The translations under genes were made by a program, and so were the position numbers. A stretch of 64,000 nt of DNA from Watersipora subatra (lineage: Eukaryota; Bryozoa; Gymnolaemata; Cheilostomatida; Watersiporidae): contig NC_088718.1 in NCBI RefSeq assembly GCF_963576615.1, positions 28,378,377-28,442,376 of the forward strand, read 5' to 3'. Below, piece after piece: positions 57,916 to 64,000 of this stretch. A model generated the notes under the pieces. It was not told where the DNA came from. It saw only the letters and a list, made by a program, of their open reading frames with translations, and searched no databases. Positions within the stretch are counted from its first letter, which is position 1. Each line of letters opens with the position of its first letter.

Positions 57916-58800
57916 TTACTGCTGTGGACCACCTCCGTTTCCCGCCTTTGAGGTTTCCGTCTTCAAAGCGGGACAGTTTCTTTTTAGGTGAGGGCCTCTG
58001 CACTCATAGCATTGCAAAGGAGTTCTCGATCCATTGTTAGATGCCTGGCCGGAGGATCTACCTGTAGCTGTGGATTTTTGCTGTAAAAGCTGTTGCATAA
58101 CTTTCGTGTTTGTTTCCATTTGCTGTAACATTTTCTCCATCACCTGCTCCATTGGCGATTTCTTTTCGACAGAAACCTGATCCACTTCTACAGAAGCAAC
58201 GTGATGTTTTGTTTTTCCCGAGTTATTTCCCACTTGGAAATACTCCTGAGCAGCTATCACAGCATCAGCTACTGACTCAATTGGAAGCACTAACAAATGG
58301 CGTTGAAGCGCATTATGATTTAATGCTCGGGTGAAGGAGTCAATGGCCAAGGTGTTTCGTACTTCCTGACCTGCAGCTAGGTAAGCAATATCAACTAATC
58401 GCTTCACCTCAGTTCCTAGTACGTGTAACGATGAGTTACTCTCGTACCTTAACTGTCCTAGTTTATCTCTAGCCTGTCTTGGACTAATGCCAAAACGAGC
58501 TCGTAGACTTTGAAAGACGATTTCAAGTGTCTCCCCACGACTGCAAGCCGCAGCCGCCCCTTCCAAAGCGCATTTTAGATGTAATAAGGCGGCTCGATCT
58601 TCCCATTGATTAGCAGCACTAATATCAATGAACTGCTGCAAATACAATTCAACATCTCCGCTACCATCACACTTAGGTAGTTTAAAAGTTGCCTGTCTAT
58701 TTAAATTCAAATTAGCCAAAGCCTGAGCTAATTGGTCCATATTTGCGCCTCCTGTTGCCATTGGTTCAGGTGACGCTTGACGACGCCGACACGGGGGCAT
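57916..58800 (-). pseudogene. Gag region of the Gypsy fossil
   Basis: A 294-codon open stretch that starts just inside the 5' LTR. It has a Ty3/Gypsy capsid-type region (FKLPKCDGSGDVELYLQQF ... LRARFGISPRQARDKL) and a CCHC zinc knuckle near the C-terminus (CYECRGPHLKRNC). Part of the element at 51,201-59,736. Confidence 0.88.
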
Positions 58801-58834
58801 TATAAACTATATAGAATCCCACTGCTGCCACCAG

Positions 58835-59736
58835 TGTGAAGGATTTTCCCTAATACCTACGTATTACTACACCTTCAAGAACTCACGGGCTATAGTTTAA
58901 ATGCTGTCAGATTAATATTAACCCTAATATTTAAATAGGCCTAGATAGCTACACTAAACTGTGATGAACAGTGTTAGCATAGCCACATAACCCTGAAAGG
59001 ATGACTTTCGGGTTATTGATATTGCTCACAGCTACACTAAACTGTGATGAACAGTACTAGTGTAACCCCATAACCCCGAAAGGATGACTTTCGTGTTATA
59101 ATTGCCACTTCAATAACGTAGTCCTATGTAATTGAGACAATCAATTGACATAGGATAATCAACTTGACATAGTGATATGATGACTATGGAAAGTTGTACA
59201 AACTCAAACAATATCTGAGATAATCAGATATTGATAGACCAACGCTGTTCGGTGATAAGCCGTTACAGCCTAGAATAGCATAGCATGCGACTAAAATCTC
59301 TTATCCACAATCTAGATTGATAGATATAACAACAAGCTTAATTTCACAGGTTATAATTCCTTTTATTTACTAATTCCGACTAAGACATACCTTGAATATA
59401 GAATAAGGCTTAGAATATATTCAGATCAGAGCAGGAAAAAAAGACTGAGTAAAAATAAGGTAACACAGCGTTTTATACCTTCTAAACATAAATGGTAGAC
59501 CAATAAACTTAAAGTCTTTATTTACTTGGTCCAATCATTATCTTTTCATGTGTAGGCTATTTACTCTGTAGTTCCGGCGTCAGCGGAAATACCAAACTGA
59601 CCACCGTTCTCAGCAAACAACATGATTCATAATTTCGTAATTCAAGTCTACCGGTTGTTTGTCATGAAGAAAGTAAAATTCTCAGCCAAACAAAAATGGC
59701 CAACATATCGCAGATATTATATATAAATCCATTACA
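58835..59736 (-). repeat. 5' LTR of the Gypsy element
   Basis: 902 bp, nearly identical to the 3' LTR at 51,201-52,103, with the same TGTAATGG...CTTCACA ends. Confidence 0.95.
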
Positions 59737-60324
59737 AGTCTCCTGGCATAACCATGAGAGGCCACAAGCTACAAGACATAATTGAGCGACTGGAATGATA
59801 TAAAAAGAGATGATAACCAATTAATACAATTAATCAATTAATATAACAAGTACTGATAGAAACACATAACAATTAAAAATGGATGTACTAGGATATTTTA
59901 CCTCTAGAAAAGCAGAGAGTTGCGCAAAGTATAGAACAGCCAACAAAGAGGGGCCATGCTCCTCCGCAACCACCATCGGAATAGCAGCCCGAAATTCAGG
60001 CCAGTAAATGTCATGTCGTCAATGCGGCATGGCCTCCGCAACTAGAGCCTCATGACAATGAAAGCAGATGCTATGGCTGCAGCGGTACACACAACGCCGA
60101 GTCACACCCCTGCAACAGTACAAATGTGACAATTGAAGTCCGCCATCTTTTTAGAAAAGAAATCAGGAGCAATCAGAAAGTAGGCTTAAGGAGAAGCAAT
60201 TGAATGAAAAAGCAAGGAAAAATGGGCCTTTTACAGTGAATGGTCAAAATGTAGTTGCAACACTCGTCGGAAATGTCTAAGCCAGAGTCTGGCTTTATTT
60301 GAGGGCCAGCATGTGTCAGAATTA

Positions 60325-61655
60325 GAAACATTGAAATTTGTAGTCTGCCGCAAGCAGCGTGACAGATGGCAGCGATCACGCTAAGATTGGCATTGCAGGA
60401 ATTGTAACGCTAAAATAAAAGCGTGAAAAACAGCTAAGCTAGGAATGCATCAGCGTTGGAAGCACTGACAGGTCAGCGTGTGAGACTGGGAAGGAGTGTA
60501 TCAGTGTTAGAAGCATGTTACAACAGCCAGCGTAGGAAACATTGAAAACAAAAAAATGAGACAAGTGGCACCCTGCTGCTACAAAAAGTGAAGTAAATGA
60601 TGTACCAACCCCATTCTCCTATGTATCAAGCAAAGGAGCCATCTAACCATTACAGCTGAGGAGAGACATTAACAAGCTTGGTAGATGTATGACCATATAT
60701 GATGTCACCACTACATATGAAGGAGAGCAGCACATCACAATAATTGCCAAAGGTTTTTCTACAGAGCAGACAACTTTGCAGAGTGACAAGCACAAGCAAG
60801 AACATGTATACATCGAACCATCAACCAGTCATAAACAAATCGAGTAGTTACAACACTTTTATATATAGAACACGCTTATAACATCATTTATTATAGATAA
60901 TATGACTTTGTGAAATCATAATAGGCCTATAACTACGCATGATTTTTGATGTTTTGAAAAAAATATATATAATATTTTTTATATAATGACTATAGAATGC
61001 ATAGTCATTATATCTATAGAAATAAATATAATGGCTATGCAAATATGACTATAGAATTATGAATATCTCTTTTGTCTTATGTAAGCTAGATCATTAGAAT
61101 GTCTCAGGATGAGTATTATAGCAAAATCCATTTTTATAAATCAGCTATCAATAGTTTTCAGGTTATGGCCAACTTTATACAACTTATTGACTTAGTTTAA
61201 TTCACGGGCGCATCACATCGGCATGGAATCCATGGCAAGTTTAATTCACGCATTGCATCGTCATGGAATCCCATAAGATGTCAACTGTCAAGACGTCGGA
61301 TATCAAATGTCAGAAAAGAATGCTGGCTGACATCGAAGACACTAGAAATAGGCATCACGAAAGTGTGGTAAGAATCCAATGACACTATGTAATGATTCAG
61401 AGAAGTATAATTATAAGGAGAGGCTGGCAGCAGGTCAAGGCAGACAGAAACTGGCAGCGAGCCAGAGAGCGAGAAGCTGGCAGCAAGCCAAGCAGCAAAA
61501 GAGGTCACATAGAGAATGGAGCCTGCAGCAAACAGCCTGCAGAGGATCAACTCATCAAGAAGGAAGCACACAGCAGGTACAATTTACCCAGTGAGGTGGA
61601 AAGACAGGAAACAATAAAGCCCTGAGAGAAGAGTTTATTCGGCCCCTGCCAACAG
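60325..61655 (+). mobile_element. Arm C insertion, possible solo LTR, fossil
   Basis: About 1.3 kb absent from arm A and represented by only about 160 bp in arm B. It begins near TGTGTCAGAATTAGAAACAT, contains a TATATATAGAA box near 60,860 and an AATAAAG signal near 61,613, and ends near CCCCTGCCAACAG. These are features of a long terminal repeat, but no second LTR or coding region is present. The segment 61,420-61,540 has a GGCAGCAAGCCA-type internal repeat. The class is uncertain. Confidence 0.35.
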
Positions 61656-62657
61656 AAGGGGCTGTCACTACACCCCTCGCAGACTCAAACTTATTGAACC
61701 TAGTGGAAAGGCAATAACTAATAGGGTTACTAAGTATACAAGCGTATTGTTATTTTTGCTAGGGCTTGTGAGTATTCACAGGATAATTGTCATATTTGAT
61801 TTTCTGAAAAAAATAGAGCTTACAGACACTTGAAAACAAATCACTGGCATATTCTTGTTGATTATAAGATAATTACCTACAGACAGTAATAGGCCTTGCT
61901 ATCTCAATACTACTTGTTGTGAACTTTGATACTTGTGGGCTCATCATTGCAACAGCGCCGTTACTGTCAAAACAAACTTCAATGAGAAACTAAAGTAGTG
62001 CCCATCTCCATAGATTGAGTTGTTGTTTCAGTTTTGCTTTATAGCAACAGTCTAAGTTTTTTAGGGCAGAAGTGCTACTCTGTCTGCGGTCAAATTTTGT
62101 CTTGGGAAAAATTGAACTAAAGGTGCAAAGGCTAACCATTATACATAGAACTGTCGAGCCATTGCAGTATTTCATTCAAAGGAAACACACAAAAAGCAAT
62201 GCATTTTTATATTAATATTATTATTGCTGCAAAAATTATATAATTATAACTTATATGATTATTAAATCAAACATAATTATTATAACAAAACATTTCCCTT
62301 TGGCAATATGATAATGAATGATTTTATTTATTTATTACAAACTGACACATATAGGCCTAATTGATTTAATCTAATCCTCTCACAGTTACAGAAACTTGTT
62401 CTGCACAAAAACACTAACCTTAGATAACCTTTCTTGCGACTGACTACGGCTGACACATTAGTTTAGTGTCTCACTGTGAGTGTAACCACACCATAACAAA
62501 TTACAAACACCAACACATAAAAGGCTAAATAATGTTTACCTACATTCAGAATTGTTTGATTTAGAAAAGCTTTCAGAGCAATTATCCTCAGTCTGGTCGA
62601 GGATGATTAGGAGTCCAAATGTAAAAGTATTTGTGTTTTGTTCTCCTCCAATATCAT
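61656..62657. repeat. Block between the RING gene and 5S, arm C
   Basis: Counterpart of arm B 31,701-32,700 in the same orientation, and mirror of arm A 14,680-16,920. It has a single 34-bp unit near 62,335. Non-coding. Confidence 0.75.
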
Positions 62658-62715
62658 TGCTTAGCTTCAGTGATCGAATGAGAACTGTCATTATACACCC
62701 GTACTATACATCCTC
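62658..62715 (-). pseudogene. Truncated 5S rRNA fragment, arm C outer end
   Basis: TTGCTTAGCTTCAGTGATCG and GAGAACTG on the opposite strand match the first half of 5S, divergent from the gene at 62,844. Confidence 0.75.
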
Positions 62716-62843
62716 TGCGCTTCAACAGATGATAATGAAAAGCACAGAAATATCAAAGTAAATGCCCATTGGACAATCTCGTCACGGTTGGTGAACATTA
62801 TAACAACACTGCCTTAATAGAGTGTGTTGAGTGTCTCACAAGT

Positions 62844-62963
62844 GTCTACGGCCATATCACGTTGAAAACGCCAGTTCTCGTCCGATCACTGAAGCTAAGC
62901 AACGTCGAGCCCGGTTAGTACTTGGATGGGTGACCGCCTGGGAATACCGGGTGCTGTAGACTT
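62844..62963 (+). rRNA. 5S rRNA: 5S rRNA gene, arm C outer end
   Basis: A full 120-nt 5S rRNA with an intact internal promoter, perfectly paired ends (GTCTAC/GTAGAC) and a TTTTT terminator. It is the closest of the set to the consensus of the copies here and the most likely to be expressed. Its 3' flank to about 63,090 is the inverse of 43,241-43,361. Confidence 0.96.
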
Positions 62964-64000
62964 TTTCCAGTCAGAATTATTCTCATTCACATACTTGAAG
63001 CTTTTTTATGTACTCAGTCCCTTAATATTAACAAGTATAATTTCCAAACAAATATTTTAGCCAAAATTGAATAAAATAAATTCTATTATTTAAAGCTAGC
63101 GAGCGACCCATGGTCTCTTCATCTCCATTATCTACACACTATTATTAATTATGTCAAGATGATAATCTTCACACCTTACAAGCACCTGTGAGATTACTGT
63201 GAAACGCTAAGATGTAATTAATTTTGTACACTATAATAGAGTACATGTATTTATGTAGCTGTCATCATTACATTTCACCCTTTAGATAACGTTTGTCAAA
63301 CCTACATTTTGGTACCAAGTTAATCGCTGAGCATGAAATGCGGAAGACACTTGTAAACATGTATAATTTAAAACAATCAATTTTTAATTATAGCTCAGAG
63401 ATAAGCAGGTTACTTTGAGGTTATTTTGAAGAGTAAATAATTTCAGTTTGTTTTTATCCTGCCTAGCGTAACAGTTCAGAAATACTCAGGCACTAATATT
63501 TCCTTCCTTAAATCAAATATTTTTGAAATTTGGATGTTGGTAATTATGGATTTGCCTAAAAGCTACCGCAAATAATTAATTAAAGTGTCTCTGCCTTTTG
63601 CCGTAAAAACACATTCTCGTTAAAATAAACCTGAATAACTGTTTTCTCTTGAGATGAAATAAAACTGTACTCTTGAATGCTTGAGAATTGAAATGCCAAA
63701 TTATCTCACAAAGTTTCAAAACCAACTACCAATCAGAGTGTGAAATCTACAATATAACAGAAATCAAATTCGGTGATGAGCATGTGCCAACATGAAGCTA
63801 AGGTTTGTCTTATTTCATCCGAGTTAACAGATGGTGGACAGGCCCTCAGCGTTCTCAGTATTAAGACTAAAGTCATTAGATAGGAGAACAATCTAGAATG
63901 TTGTTGTATATTTGTTAGATCACAAGAAGATGGATGCAGCAAGAAACTTTAGTTTTTCTTAATCAACTCTGATGTGTACGAAAACATCTCTAGCAAATAG
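62964..64000. repeat. Conserved non-coding blocks, arm C
   Basis: Counterpart of arm B 33,014-33,990 and mirror of arm A 13,200-14,355, running to the end of the window. It therefore probably continues into K and U6 blocks outside. It includes an 80-bp segment near 63,190-63,290 not seen in arm B. Confidence 0.7.

Larger units (their letters stand above)
51201..59736 (-). mobile_element. Ty3/Gypsy LTR retrotransposon, fossil, two LTRs
   Basis: An 8,536-bp element on the minus strand, with LTRs at both ends and a 4-bp target duplication AGTC (51,197-51,200 and 59,737-59,740). Parts from its 5' side are the 5' LTR, a probable primer site directly inside it (starting CTGGTGGCAGCAG), Gag with a zinc knuckle (57,916-58,800), protease-reverse transcriptase-RNase H (about 55,380-57,660), integrase (about 54,087-55,355), an extra downstream frame (52,218-52,601), a polypurine tract (GGAAGGGG near 52,110) and the 3' LTR. 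The LTRs differ at well under 1 in 100 positions, so the insertion is recent. It appears broken, with about four to six breaks in pol. Confidence 0.93.
50696..60146 (-). pseudogene. RING-finger gene, arm C, split by a Gypsy insertion
   Basis: Exon 1 is at 59,902-60,146: MADFNCHICTVAG near the start, then CSHSICFHCHEALVAEAM, the clearest RING core of the three copies, with a donor GTAAAA. Exon 2 starts at 59,768, is cut at 59,737 by the Gypsy element, and resumes at 51,200 to 51,020. Exon 3 is at 50,696-50,932: RLLSGVSGRKLQAAKTDDGI ... PCSLSTSHLDELRRRHLSNR, with a longer basic tail than in arm A. The shared TGA in exon 1 is present, a further frame change lies between CHIC and CSHSIC, and the TATA position reads TGTAAAA. 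Confidence 0.7.

Overview
The window is nuclear DNA of an animal, most likely a marine or other aquatic invertebrate. It is AT-rich and intron-bearing. It carries metazoan-type U6 and 5S RNA genes, THAP-domain P-element transposase genes, BEL/Pao and Ty3/Gypsy retroelements, hAT, PIF/Harbinger-like and TTAA-type DNA transposons, and many foldback repeats. No single-copy host gene fixes the phylum. No intact protein-coding host gene was found; the dependable genes are Pol III RNA genes.

Almost all of it is one complex unit present three times. Arm A (1 to about 24,845) runs forward. Arm B (about 41,369 down to 29,713) is the same material inverted. Arm C (64,000 down to about 43,360) is also inverted and so tandem with B. 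Reading arm A forward, the unit is: a 1-2 kb block here called K; a U6 block (tandemly doubled in A); a dead P-element transposase; a second K block; a conserved non-coding block; a 5S rRNA gene with a truncated inverted 5S copy beside it; a small RING-finger gene with a TATA box; and a second, multi-exon P-element (THAP9-like) gene. Arms A and B meet at a 5'-truncated BEL/Pao element (24,846-29,712). Arm C has full 5S genes facing outward at both ends (43,362-43,481 and 62,844-62,963), inside roughly 0.5 kb inverted repeats.

The arms are clearly diverged (by eye about nine in ten bases agree) and differ by arm-specific insertions: TTAA-type elements (1,072-1,944 and 41,785-42,685), hAT elements (11,155-11,500 and 46,867-47,672), another terminal-inverted-repeat element (38,559-39,393), a PIF/Harbinger-like remnant (36,184-36,920), and an 8.5 kb Gypsy element (51,201-59,736) with nearly identical LTRs that sits inside exon 2 of the arm C RING gene. 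The three U6 genes are identical in sequence although their flanks are not, so they look functional.

The most unusual structure is a 30-bp minisatellite (35 units in A, 10 in C) forming one exon of the P-element gene. Every unit contains a splice-acceptor-like sequence in the same phase. With the 5S genes at both ends of arm C, this suggests the whole unit may be, or may once have been, a very large P-like mobile element or amplicon carrying RNA genes.
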